Assembly: GCA_010365115.1 (NCBI GenBank)
Contig: JAAFGX010000010.1
Coordinates: forward strand, 1-64,000
DNA length: 64,000 nucleotides
Direction of reading: 5' to 3'
Source: Paludibacter sp.
GTDB lineage: Bacteria > Bacteroidota > Bacteroidia > Bacteroidales > Paludibacteraceae
The position numbers and the translations under genes were made by a program. Position 1 is the stretch's first letter. Each line of letters starts with the position of its first letter. Shown in pieces: positions 1 to 8,566 of the stretch. Under the pieces are notes generated by a model. It was not told the origin of the DNA. It did no database searches and saw nothing but the letters and a program-made list of their open reading frames with translations.

Positions 1-482
1 TGCACAGATGACTCCTCTGGAGTCTAATTTGAACAAAATAAATCAAATCAGTGAATAAGGAAAAATTGATTACCCACCTTATTCGTTATAGAGTAAAAAA
101 AACTGTTTAATTGAAATTCTTCGTTTATATTATTTTAAAAGAATCAAACAAGTTTTAATAATCAAAAATACTTAATGGAATTATTACCGGTCACAGCTTA
201 AAGGAGTAAGATTTGAAGATAAAATATGTGTTTCGACTAAGTCAAAAGATGGTTGGGTAGGAGTAGAAAATTCAGATTTTCATAGTCATTTTGGATATAT
301 ATGAAACACTTAAATATATTTATCTATTTAATAATCAGGCAGATCATACAGCAAAATAAATCATTGTAATTTTTTCATTTTTTAAACAAATACAAGAAAC
401 TTATTAAGAAAACATCAGCAATTTAGGGCATAAAAAAAGACCCAATTTCTTGTGTCTTTTTTTAAATTTGAAATGATATTAA

Positions 483-1115
483 TTATTTTCTTCCAAAATC
501 AGCTGGGATTTCTCCCCAAACAGTAGTTTCCCATTTTAAAATCAAGGTTGAAACTTCATTGTTTTGCAGCCATGTTTCAGCTCGTTCCACCAGATCAAAA
601 AGCAAGGCGTTATTGGCATTTTTCTCTAACCTGGTGCGGGTCTTTTTTAATTTCACCCATGCTAAAGCTGTTTTGCTGTCGGTATAAAGTGGCAGGGAGC
701 TATTTTTTTGTTTTAAAAATGCCAGTCCGTGAACCAACGCCAAAAATTCACCAACATTATTGGTGCCCTGTTTAAAAGGTCCCTGATGGAATATTTCCTC
801 ACCTGTTTTGGTATATACACCTCTATATTCCATTACTCCCGGATTTCCACTACAAGCAGCATCTACCGAAATACTATCGATGATGGGCATGCCATATTTA
901 TTAATTTCATCGGTAGTAGGTTGCTTTGGTTTTGCATTTTTTCCAATATAATCCCAACAAGGAGAAACCATTGCTTCGCGTGCTTCAGCTTCGGTGGCAA
1001 AACCTTTGAAAAGTGCACCTTCAAACCCGTGTATCTGGCGTTTGCATTCTTCCCACGAGCGATAAATCCCAGGTTCTTTGCCTTCCCAAACTACAAAAAA
1101 TTTATTTTTGCTCAT
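483..1115 (-). CDS. rnhA: Ribonuclease HI with N-terminal viroplasmin-like domain
   Basis: N-term FFVVWEGKEPGIYRSWEECKRQIHGFEGALFKGFATEAEA (viroplasmin/RNase H1 N-terminal hybrid-binding domain) followed by RNase H fold SVDAACSGNPGVMEYRGVY and YTDSKTALAWV. Confidence 0.9.
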   Translation of the reverse strand: MSKNKFFVVWEGKEPGIYRSWEECKRQIHGFEGALFKGFATEAEAREAMVSPCWDYIGKNAKPKQPTTDEINKYGMPIIDSISVDAACSGNPGVMEYRGVYTKTGEEIFHQGPFKQGTNNVGEFLALVHGLAFLKQKNSSLPLYTDSKTALAWVKLKKTRTRLEKNANNALLFDLVERAETWLQNNEVSTLILKWETTVWGEIPADFGRK

Positions 1116-1201
1116 TTCCCAATATTTTCAATTTATGGATTTAGTAGTAACATTTGGTTGTATATGTCCTTTAAAAAATGTAATTTTGCAGCGCTTTAAA
1201 A

Positions 1202-1273
1202 GGCCGCGTAGTTCAACGGATAGAACAAATGTTTCCTAAACATTAGATCCGGGTTCGATTCCCGGCGAGGCTA
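1202..1273 (+). tRNA. tRNA-Arg (anticodon CCT)
   Basis: Cloverleaf by eye: D-stem GTTC/GAAC, anticodon stem AATGT-TTCCTAA-ACATT, T-arm CCGGG-TTCGATT-CCCGG; acceptor GGCCGCG/CGAGGCT with one G-U and one G-A mismatch. Confidence 0.9.
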
Positions 1274-1277
1274 CTTT

Positions 1278-1934
1278 TTAATTTAAAATTATCTTTCCGT
1301 CTTTCATTTCAATTACTCTATCTGAAAGTGACGCCAATTCTTTGTCGTGTGTTACAATTACAATCGTAAGTCCAAATTTATCCCGCAGGTCAAACAAAAG
1401 TTTGTGCAATTCGTCTCTGTTTTTTGAATCCAAACTACCCGAAGGCTCGTCAGCAAGAATTATCTTAGGATCATTTATCAATGCACGTGCTACTGCAATT
1501 CGCTGTTTTTCTCCACCTGAAAGCTCATTAGGTTTATGATCCATACGGTCGGCAAGTTGCAAATAATTCAGAATTTCAATGGCTTTTTCACTTGCCTTTT
1601 TTGAATCTTTTCGGGCAATTAAAGCAGGAATAATAACATTTTCGAGTGCAGTAAATTCTGGTAATAATTGATGAAACTGAAAAATAAAACCAATATTTTT
1701 ATTTCTAAATGCCGCCAAATCTTTTTCATTCAACGAGTTAAAATCAATTCCATTGAGCAATACTTCGCCAGCATTCGACTTATCGAGTGTACCAATAATT
1801 TGCAATAAAGTTGTTTTTCCGGCACCACTTGGCCCCACTATGGAAACAATTTCGCCTTTTTTTACATATAAATCCACGCCTTTCAGAACTTCAAGTTCAC
1901 CAAAGCTTTTGTGTATATTTTTTGCTTTAATCAT
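1278..1934 (-). CDS. lolD: ABC transporter ATP-binding protein, LolD-like
   Basis: Walker [11 protein letters not shown], signature [15 protein letters not shown], Walker [13 protein letters not shown]; LolD/MacB-type length and sequence. Confidence 0.85.
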   Translation of the reverse strand: MIKAKNIHKSFGELEVLKGVDLYVKKGEIVSIVGPSGAGKTTLLQIIGTLDKSNAGEVLLNGIDFNSLNEKDLAAFRNKNIGFIFQFHQLLPEFTALENVIIPALIARKDSKKASEKAIEILNYLQLADRMDHKPNELSGGEKQRIAVARALINDPKIILADEPSGSLDSKNRDELHKLLFDLRDKFGLTIVIVTHDKELASLSDRVIEMKDGKIILN

Positions 1935-2114
1935 AAATTTGCTACTTGTTTCAGGTCATAAGTAACGAGCTTTATATGGTTTCTCGTATTACAATCTTGA
2001 TTTTTTTGAATTTTCTACAAAGTTATTCGTTTGTAGCAATAAACTCACATTTCCTGAAAAAAAAATGTACCTTTGTATTGTATTCAAGTAAATTTAATCC
2101 ATTTATCGTTAATA

Positions 2115-2822
2115 ATGCTGACAGATGCCGAGTTAGGAGCTATTGAATTCGTCCATAGTGAAAGGGCGAAACATATTCGTGTTCGCATTTTGCATACTGG
2201 ATTAAGGGTTACTTTGCCAAAAAAATCCAGCCAGGATGAAGCCCTTAAATTTATTGAATCCATCCGCAGAAAATTAATACTTAAGCAAACTAAACTAGAA
2301 AAAGGATTGCAGAAGAATAATATTCTAATTGATGAAAATTCCAAATTGCAAACTCTTACTTTTTCAGTTGAAGCAAAACCAAGCGACCGTAAGAATATTT
2401 ATTTTGCATTAAAGAACAGCGTTTTAAATATTGAATTCCCTTTGGATACTGACTGCTCAGTTATTCAAACTCAACAGCATTTTTGGAATGGCATTAGTTA
2501 TTTTCTCAGAAAAGAAGCAAAACGACTCCTCCCCAATCGAACAGCACAATTGGCTAATAAATATGGATTCACAGTTGAAAGTGTCAAAATTCAATCCAGC
2601 AAAAGTCGTTGGGGAAGTTGCTCGCAAGCAGGAAGTATCAATTTATCGCTTTATTTAATGATATTGCCGGCACATTTAATTGATTATGTGATACTTCACG
2701 AACTTTGTCACACAAAGGAAATGAATCATGGTGTGAATTTCTGGCGCTGGATGGACAGGGTTACGGATAATAATAGCAAAGAATTACGTGCACAACTAAA
2801 AAAACATCATATGCCTAATTAG
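2115..2822 (+). CDS. YgjP-like M48-family metal-dependent hydrolase (DUF45)
   Basis: SKSRWGSCSQAGSINLSLYLMILPAHLIDYVILHELCHTKEMNHGVNFW: HELCH zinc motif and RWGSC of YgjP-like proteins. Met at 2115 is more plausible than 2073. Confidence 0.8.
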   Translation: MLTDAELGAIEFVHSERAKHIRVRILHTGLRVTLPKKSSQDEALKFIESIRRKLILKQTKLEKGLQKNNILIDENSKLQTLTFSVEAKPSDRKNIYFALKNSVLNIEFPLDTDCSVIQTQQHFWNGISYFLRKEAKRLLPNRTAQLANKYGFTVESVKIQSSKSRWGSCSQAGSINLSLYLMILPAHLIDYVILHELCHTKEMNHGVNFWRWMDRVTDNNSKELRAQLKKHHMPN

Positions 2823-2910
2823 TTGAAGGTTCGTAATGTTCATAAAGATAAAAGTCATCAGAACCTAACTTTACGAACATTATAAACTTTATAAACTTTG
2901 AACATAAAAA

Positions 2911-4236
2911 ATGAATTGGAACCAACTTTTATCTACCAAACGCTTTGGACAAGAAGCTTATCACGCCGAGCGTGCTGACGACCGGAGCGAATTTCAGCGT
3001 GATTATGATCGACTGATTTTTTCAGCTCCATTTCGCAGGTTACAAAATAAAACGCAGGTTTTTCCACTTCCCGGAAGCGTTTTTGTTCACAACAGATTAA
3101 CTCACAGCCTGGAAGTGGCTTGCGTTGGTCGATCACTGGGCGTGAATGTAGCCAACCGTTTGAAAATAAAATCCGTATCAAATTTGCCTTTTTTAGATGA
3201 GATTGGTTCCATAGTCTCAGCAGCTTGTCTGGCTCACGATTTGGGAAATCCACCTTTTGGACATTCGGGCGAAAAAGCCATTGCTACGTATTTCTCCGAA
3301 AGTAACGGTCAACATCTCGAAAAAGAAATGTTTGCAGAAGAATGGAAAGACATTATCTGCTACGAAGGGAATGCGAATGCTTTTCGATTGTTGATTCATC
3401 AGTTCAACGGTCGCAGGCCCGGAGGATTTGTGCTGACATACAGCACATTGGCTTCTATTGTAAAATACCCATACGCATCCGTTTATTCTGATGATAAAAA
3501 ACAAAAGTTTGGTTTTTTTGATTCTGAAAAAAATGATTTCCATAAGATAGCAACCGAACTAGGCATTCCGCGTTCTCCAGAAAATCCTAATCGTTATGCC
3601 CGATATCCATTGGTTTATTTAGTGGAAGCAGCCGACGATATTTGTTACCAAATTATGGATATTGAAGATGCTCACAAACTGAAAATTCTTACTTCGGATG
3701 AAACAAAAGGCTTGTTTCTGAATTTTTTTGATGAAAACAGAAAAATTCGCAGACAACAAACAATGAACATGGTAAGTGATGTAAATGAGCAAATCGCTTA
3801 TCTCCGTTCCTCGGTAATCGGACAATTAATCGATGAATGTTCAACTGTTTTTGCTGAAAATGAAAAAGCGATTCTAGACGGAACATTTAATTATTCATTA
3901 ATAAAGCATTTACCTAAGCAATCGGCTGATGCTTATCAGTTTTGCTCGGAAACTGCTGTAGCAAAAATCTATCGTTCATCAGAAGTATTGGATGTGGAAC
4001 TGGCAGGTTATAAAATAATTCTTACCCTATTGGAACATTTGGTGGCTGCTGTTCTGAGTCCTGAAAAAGCCTACTCAAAACAATTATTAATGCGCATTCC
4101 GGAACAATACGAAACAAATAGTCCTTCGGCTTATGGCAAAATCATGTCGGTTCTCGATTATATTTCAGGAATGACGGATATTTACGCATTAGATTTATAT
4201 CGAAAAATCACAGGAATGAGTATTCCATCTTTGTGA
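2911..4236 (+). CDS. dgt: Deoxyguanosinetriphosphate triphosphohydrolase (dGTPase)
   Basis: HD-domain dGTPase signatures: DRSEFQRDYDRLIFSAPFRRLQNKTQVFPL, RLTHSLEVACVGRSLG, ACLAHDLGNPPFGHSGE. Confidence 0.93.
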   Translation: MNWNQLLSTKRFGQEAYHAERADDRSEFQRDYDRLIFSAPFRRLQNKTQVFPLPGSVFVHNRLTHSLEVACVGRSLGVNVANRLKIKSVSNLPFLDEIGSIVSAACLAHDLGNPPFGHSGEKAIATYFSESNGQHLEKEMFAEEWKDIICYEGNANAFRLLIHQFNGRRPGGFVLTYSTLASIVKYPYASVYSDDKKQKFGFFDSEKNDFHKIATELGIPRSPENPNRYARYPLVYLVEAADDICYQIMDIEDAHKLKILTSDETKGLFLNFFDENRKIRRQQTMNMVSDVNEQIAYLRSSVIGQLIDECSTVFAENEKAILDGTFNYSLIKHLPKQSADAYQFCSETAVAKIYRSSEVLDVELAGYKIILTLLEHLVAAVLSPEKAYSKQLLMRIPEQYETNSPSAYGKIMSVLDYISGMTDIYALDLYRKITGMSIPSL

Positions 4237-4403
4237 TATCAAAATTCCACTTAAATTCTGAAACAAACCAACATTAATTTCTTTATAAATCCACTTCAAA
4301 ACTTAAAATTAAGCCACTTTTACGTTTCGTATTACAAAAACGTTTCAAAAACACTAAATACATGTTATAAAACATACATTTAGTGTAATTAATTCATTAT
4401 TTC

Positions 4404-4434
4404 TTGTAAATGTACAAAATACGCTTTATCTTTG
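4404..4434 (+). promoter_or_regulatory. Bacteroidetes-type promoter (TTG-N20-TATCTTTG)
   Basis: TTG at 4404-4406 and TATCTTTG at 4427-4434 match the Bacteroidetes -33/-7 consensus (TTG / TAnnTTTG) with suitable spacing. Confidence 0.6.
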
Positions 4435-4439
4435 CAGTG

Positions 4440-4541
4440 TGATTTTTTCATAGTATTAGATTTAAGGTTAACAAAGATTGGTAGTCAGGCGTGACTACCT
4501 TTCGCGTTTTTAAGAGGAGCTTTGATAGCTTCTTTTTTTTT
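4440..4541 (+). ncRNA. Candidate structured small RNA
   Basis: Promoter immediately upstream; perfect hairpin GGTAGTCA-GGCG-TGACTACC (4480-4499); terminal hairpin AGGAGCT-TTGAT-AGCTTCT followed by an uninterrupted T-run; no ORF. Confidence 0.45.
4512..4541 (+). terminator. Intrinsic terminator
   Basis: AAGAGGAGCT TTGAT AGCTTCTTTTTTTTT: stem-loop plus T-tract. Confidence 0.65.
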
Positions 4542-4568
4542 GCTCATAATAGAATATCAAAGCAACCT

Positions 4569-5504
4569 TCAACTATCCATAATCGCTTTAAAAATAACCG
4601 TCTGGTATTGGGCCAATGTTTTACTCTTCTTCACCTGTTTTAAAATCTTGTGTCCATCTTCAAAACCTTGTGCATGATACGTCCACAATTCTTCTAATCT
4701 TTTAAGCATATGCAAGTCACCTGAGTATTTTTGCTTGCAATGTTCAATTATGGAAAGGTGGAAGTTGAGTAACATCTTTTCTTTATCTTTCTTTGTCAAA
4801 TTCTGGTTTCTAATTTCTGCTAACAGAAAAGGATTTTGCAACATTCCTCGTCCAATCATTATTCTATCTACTTGAGGAACTAAAGTTCGAATACTTTCTA
4901 CGTCGGCCAAAGTCAAAATATCACCATTATAACATACCGGATGTGTTAATAATGGAGCATAATGTGCAAAAGCTTTCAAATCTACTTCACCTTTGTATTG
5001 CTGCTTTCCAACTCTTGGATGAAGAATAATTTCTTCGAGTGGAAAACTATTGAAAATTGAGATAAGCTGTTCAAATTCAGTTATTTTTTCAAGTCCCAAA
5101 CGACACTTTATTGAAATTTTCAACTGTGTTGTTGAAAATATATTTTCAAACAGATCCTTTACTATTTCAGGATACATCAACAACCCGGCACCCATTTTCT
5201 TACCTGTAACCATTGGAAAAGGACAACCCAAATTGATATTTACTTCCTGATAATTATGGCTCAGGCACAATTCTTCAAATCGCTTAAAAGAATCGGCATC
5301 ATTGCCCAAAAACTGCGGAACAGGTTTCTGAAAAGTATTATTTTGAGGTAAAATGTCATTGCACTGACTCGGACGATAAAAGTCTCCACTCTGCACACGA
5401 ATAAACGGGGAAAAAGTCTTGTTGAATTTCCCAATATGTTGTGCGAAAGATTCTCGGAAAATCCAATCAGATAATCCTTGAAGAGGTGCTAAATATATTT
5501 CCAT
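4569..5504 (-). CDS. dus: tRNA-dihydrouridine synthase
   Basis: MEIYLAPLQGLSDWIFRESF, EVNINLGCPFPMVTGKKMGAGLLMYPE, ISIKCRLG, GRGMLQNPFL typical of the Dus family. Confidence 0.88.
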   Translation of the reverse strand: MEIYLAPLQGLSDWIFRESFAQHIGKFNKTFSPFIRVQSGDFYRPSQCNDILPQNNTFQKPVPQFLGNDADSFKRFEELCLSHNYQEVNINLGCPFPMVTGKKMGAGLLMYPEIVKDLFENIFSTTQLKISIKCRLGLEKITEFEQLISIFNSFPLEEIILHPRVGKQQYKGEVDLKAFAHYAPLLTHPVCYNGDILTLADVESIRTLVPQVDRIMIGRGMLQNPFLLAEIRNQNLTKKDKEKMLLNFHLSIIEHCKQKYSGDLHMLKRLEELWTYHAQGFEDGHKILKQVKKSKTLAQYQTVIFKAIMDS

Positions 5505-5578
5505 TGTTAATATTTATAACTAAAGTGGTTGAAAATTGCATTTGAAAGTAAGAGTGAGAGCAAATGTAAATACTCAAT

Positions 5579-6334
5579 CTAAAACTGCAATCCGATTTTT
5601 ACGCCAAAAGTATTCATGTTAGTATTGCCATAATATCTAAATATGCCCAAATCATTCGATTCTATGAGATTTCCTGAAATAGAATTCACCCCGGCATAAA
5701 TTCCTAAGGTAAGATATGATTTGTAACTTATTTTATGAGAGATGCCTGCAGTTACTTTCACTAGAAAACCACCATCATAACTTTGAGTGAGAGCAAAAGC
5801 ATAACCAGCATCCATACCAAAAAAGGGAGATGTTCTTGCTTTATTTACTGTGCTTTGCAAACGGATAAAAACAGGTAAGAATGCCATAGATGATGAATTT
5901 GGAGAGACAATTGTATTGTTTATTCCAACACCCAGTCCTAAAAATAGATTTTTATTAAATAGATTTTTATTTCCAAAGATTAATGACAATTGAGCATTTG
6001 GTGAGGTGTTGAAACAATTTTTAGCAGTTGAAACTCCACCCAAAAATTCAAAAACTCCACTGAAATTTACTGTAGAAGGAATTGACTCCTTTGTATTGAT
6101 ATTCGATTTTACCGGAATTAGTTCCTTTTCAACAATTTTTATTTCAGATAATTGAAATTGATATCTGCCTCCATCTATCGTTTTAAGCATGATCAGTTCA
6201 TTATTTCTCACCAGTATTTCGCCTATGAAAACTTCGCCTGTATTCAGTGTAATTTTATCTTTTTGAATCAGCTCTTGTGAACTCATTACAAATGAGTTGA
6301 GTAATAGAATTACAAGAATGCCAAAATATTTCAT
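5579..6334 (-). CDS. Hypothetical exported protein, outer-membrane beta-barrel-like
   Basis: Signal peptide-like N-terminus; repeated amphipathic Gly/aromatic strands ending in VKIGLQF. Confidence 0.5.
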   Translation of the reverse strand: MKYFGILVILLLNSFVMSSQELIQKDKITLNTGEVFIGEILVRNNELIMLKTIDGGRYQFQLSEIKIVEKELIPVKSNINTKESIPSTVNFSGVFEFLGGVSTAKNCFNTSPNAQLSLIFGNKNLFNKNLFLGLGVGINNTIVSPNSSSMAFLPVFIRLQSTVNKARTSPFFGMDAGYAFALTQSYDGGFLVKVTAGISHKISYKSYLTLGIYAGVNSISGNLIESNDLGIFRYYGNTNMNTFGVKIGLQF

Positions 6335-6352
6335 GGTTGAAAAAAATTGAAT

Positions 6353-7492
6353 TTAATCAAAAATTGTTGTTTGCAGAACCTCTCTGAATCTCACCAAAAA
6401 TATATCTGCATCATTCTTGGACATGCAAAGCGGTGGAAGAAGACGAATAGTGTTGGTTTCACTTGCACCTGTAAATACTTTCTTTTCAAATAATAATCTG
6501 CTTCGAATTTCCTTAACCGGTTGTTCAAATTCCATTCCTATCATCAAACCCAATCCTCTAACTTCTTTAATTTGAGGCATTTTTATCAATTCTTCCATCA
6601 AATACTTGCCAATTTTCTCGGCATTTTCCATCAAGTGTTCCACTTTAATAATATCGAGCACAGCTATGGCTGCTGTGCATGCCAAATGGCTTCCGCCAAA
6701 GGTTGTCCCCAGCAAACCATGCGAAGCTGCGAACATAGGGCTAATAAGCACCCCACCGATAGGAAATCCATTCCCCATGCCTTTGGCAACCGTGATAATA
6801 TCTGGACGGATTCCGGCATGTTGGTGAGCAAAAAACTTACCACTGCGTCCGTAACCCGATTGTACTTCGTCCAATATCAAAATAGTTCCAGTTGCTTTAC
6901 ATTCGTCACTTAAAGCTTGTAAAAATTCTACATCAGGGACACGGATTCCACCAACTCCCTGAATTCCTTCAATAATAACAGCACACACATCATTGTTTTG
7001 TAATGATTTACGTACTGCGTCGACATCTCCAAGAGCAAAAAAGTCTACTTCAAAACCTTCATTTATTGGCGCAACTATGCTGGAATTATTTGTTACACGA
7101 ACAGCAGCCGAAGTACGTCCGTGAAAGCTTTTATTAAAGGCAATAACCTTGCTCCTGCCGTTTTTAAAAGAGGCTAATTTGAGGGCATTTTCGTTTGCTT
7201 CTGCACCAGAGTTCACCAAAAACAATGAATAATCTTCGTATCCTGAAGCTTTTCCCAGCTTTTCGGCTAATTCAACCTGTAATTTATTTATTACAGAATT
7301 TGAATAAAAAACCAATGTTTCAAGTTGATGCGTAAGTTTTTGAACATAATAGGGATGTGAATGTCCAATTGAAATAACGGCATGTCCGCCATACAAATCG
7401 AGATATTCGATACCTTGTTTGTCGTAAGTTCGACACCCAATGCCTTTTGCAATTTCTATATCGAATAAAGGATAAACGTCAAATAAATTCAT
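6353..7492 (-). CDS. argD: Acetylornithine/ornithine aminotransferase-type class III PLP aminotransferase
   Basis: YLDLYGGHAVISIGHSHP, NSGAEANENALKLA, LILDEVQSGYGRSGKFFAHQHAGIRPDIITVAKGMGNGFPIGGVL. Confidence 0.85.
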   Translation of the reverse strand: MNLFDVYPLFDIEIAKGIGCRTYDKQGIEYLDLYGGHAVISIGHSHPYYVQKLTHQLETLVFYSNSVINKLQVELAEKLGKASGYEDYSLFLVNSGAEANENALKLASFKNGRSKVIAFNKSFHGRTSAAVRVTNNSSIVAPINEGFEVDFFALGDVDAVRKSLQNNDVCAVIIEGIQGVGGIRVPDVEFLQALSDECKATGTILILDEVQSGYGRSGKFFAHQHAGIRPDIITVAKGMGNGFPIGGVLISPMFAASHGLLGTTFGGSHLACTAAIAVLDIIKVEHLMENAEKIGKYLMEELIKMPQIKEVRGLGLMIGMEFEQPVKEIRSRLLFEKKVFTGASETNTIRLLPPLCMSKNDADIFLVRFREVLQTTIFD

Positions 7493-7513
7493 AAAGCAAA
7501 TAAGTTAAAAGTA

Positions 7514-8461
7514 TTATATTGATTTGGTAATTAACTGAAATATATAAATAAAATATAAACTTAAAAGTAAGCCACCCTGCCAACGTTTAATAGAAAATTG
7601 TTTATTCGTAAGCACAAAGACCATCACCAACAGACTTCCTAAGGCTGCCATCGACAGGTCAATTATCATACCATCGTATGCAGGTAGTGGACGTATCATT
7701 GCACTTACACTCAGAACAAAAAACACATTGAAAATATTAGAACCTATAACATTTCCTAGTGCAATGTCTGAATTTTTTTTGAAAGCGGCAACAACCGAAG
7801 TGGCTAATTCAGGCAAGGAAGTGCCTAATGCAACAATAGTTAATCCAATAACTGATTGGCTAATGCCAAGTGATTGAGCTATGCATACTGCAGAAGGAAC
7901 AATAAGCCCTGCACCTCCTATTAATGCTCCCAAACCTCCTAGAATCATAATCCCTGCAATCCATATTTTCATAGGTTTGAAATGGATCTCTGCAGTAATA
8001 ATTTCAGAATTTTTTATTGATCTGGTAACCATAACTAACATAAACCAGGCAAAGAATAAAAGTAAAATTAAACCATCGATGCGTGAGATGAAATTGTCAA
8101 AGACGATAGCAAAAAATAAAATAAGTAATGTACCGAGAAGACTTAAGGGAATGTCGAATCTTCGTGAGCTTTTTTGTGATTTTATTGGTAAAATTAGTGC
8201 TGCAAGCCCAAGTACTATAAAGGTGTTTATTGTATTACTGCCAATAATATTGGTTAACGCAAGGTCGGTTGTTTCGGGACTTGCAGCAGCCACTAAATTC
8301 ACCACCAGTTCTGGTGCTGAAGTTCCAAGTGCTACTACTGTAAGCCCAATAACTAAATCGGGGACATTAAACCGTTTAGCCAATCCGGATGCACCTTCTA
8401 CAAGATAATTTGCGCCTATAATTAGGATTCCAAAACCGAATAATATAAATAAATAATCCAT
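7514..8461 (-). CDS. Calcium/sodium antiporter (CaCA family, YrbG-like)
   Basis: Two inverted alpha-repeats, GLTVVALGTSAPELVVNL and GLTIVALGTSLPELATSVVAAFKKNSDIALGNVIGSNIFN. Confidence 0.9.
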   Translation of the reverse strand: MDYLFILFGFGILIIGANYLVEGASGLAKRFNVPDLVIGLTVVALGTSAPELVVNLVAAASPETTDLALTNIIGSNTINTFIVLGLAALILPIKSQKSSRRFDIPLSLLGTLLILFFAIVFDNFISRIDGLILLLFFAWFMLVMVTRSIKNSEIITAEIHFKPMKIWIAGIMILGGLGALIGGAGLIVPSAVCIAQSLGISQSVIGLTIVALGTSLPELATSVVAAFKKNSDIALGNVIGSNIFNVFFVLSVSAMIRPLPAYDGMIIDLSMAALGSLLVMVFVLTNKQFSIKRWQGGLLLSLYFIYIFQLITKSI

Positions 8462-8566
8462 TAGTAGAATTATGAGTAAGAAGTTCTTATCAATTATTGT
8501 TGATCAATTTCAGATAAAACAATTCATTGTAGGGTTGAAATTTAGATGACAAAAAATGAATTAATA

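Noticed and set aside
2-58. 3' end of an upstream CDS (...AQMTPLESNLNKINQISE-stop)
   Set aside because: Only 18 codons visible and frame openness over this length is uninformative; cannot be supported.
548-1199. Plus-strand ORFs opposite rnhA (548-775, 729-1199)
   Set aside because: Antisense shadows of a well-supported RNase H gene with no recognisable domains.
2911-4236. dGTPase as part of an anti-phage dNTP-depletion system
   Set aside because: Standard long-form Dgt with housekeeping neighbours; nothing indicates a defence island.
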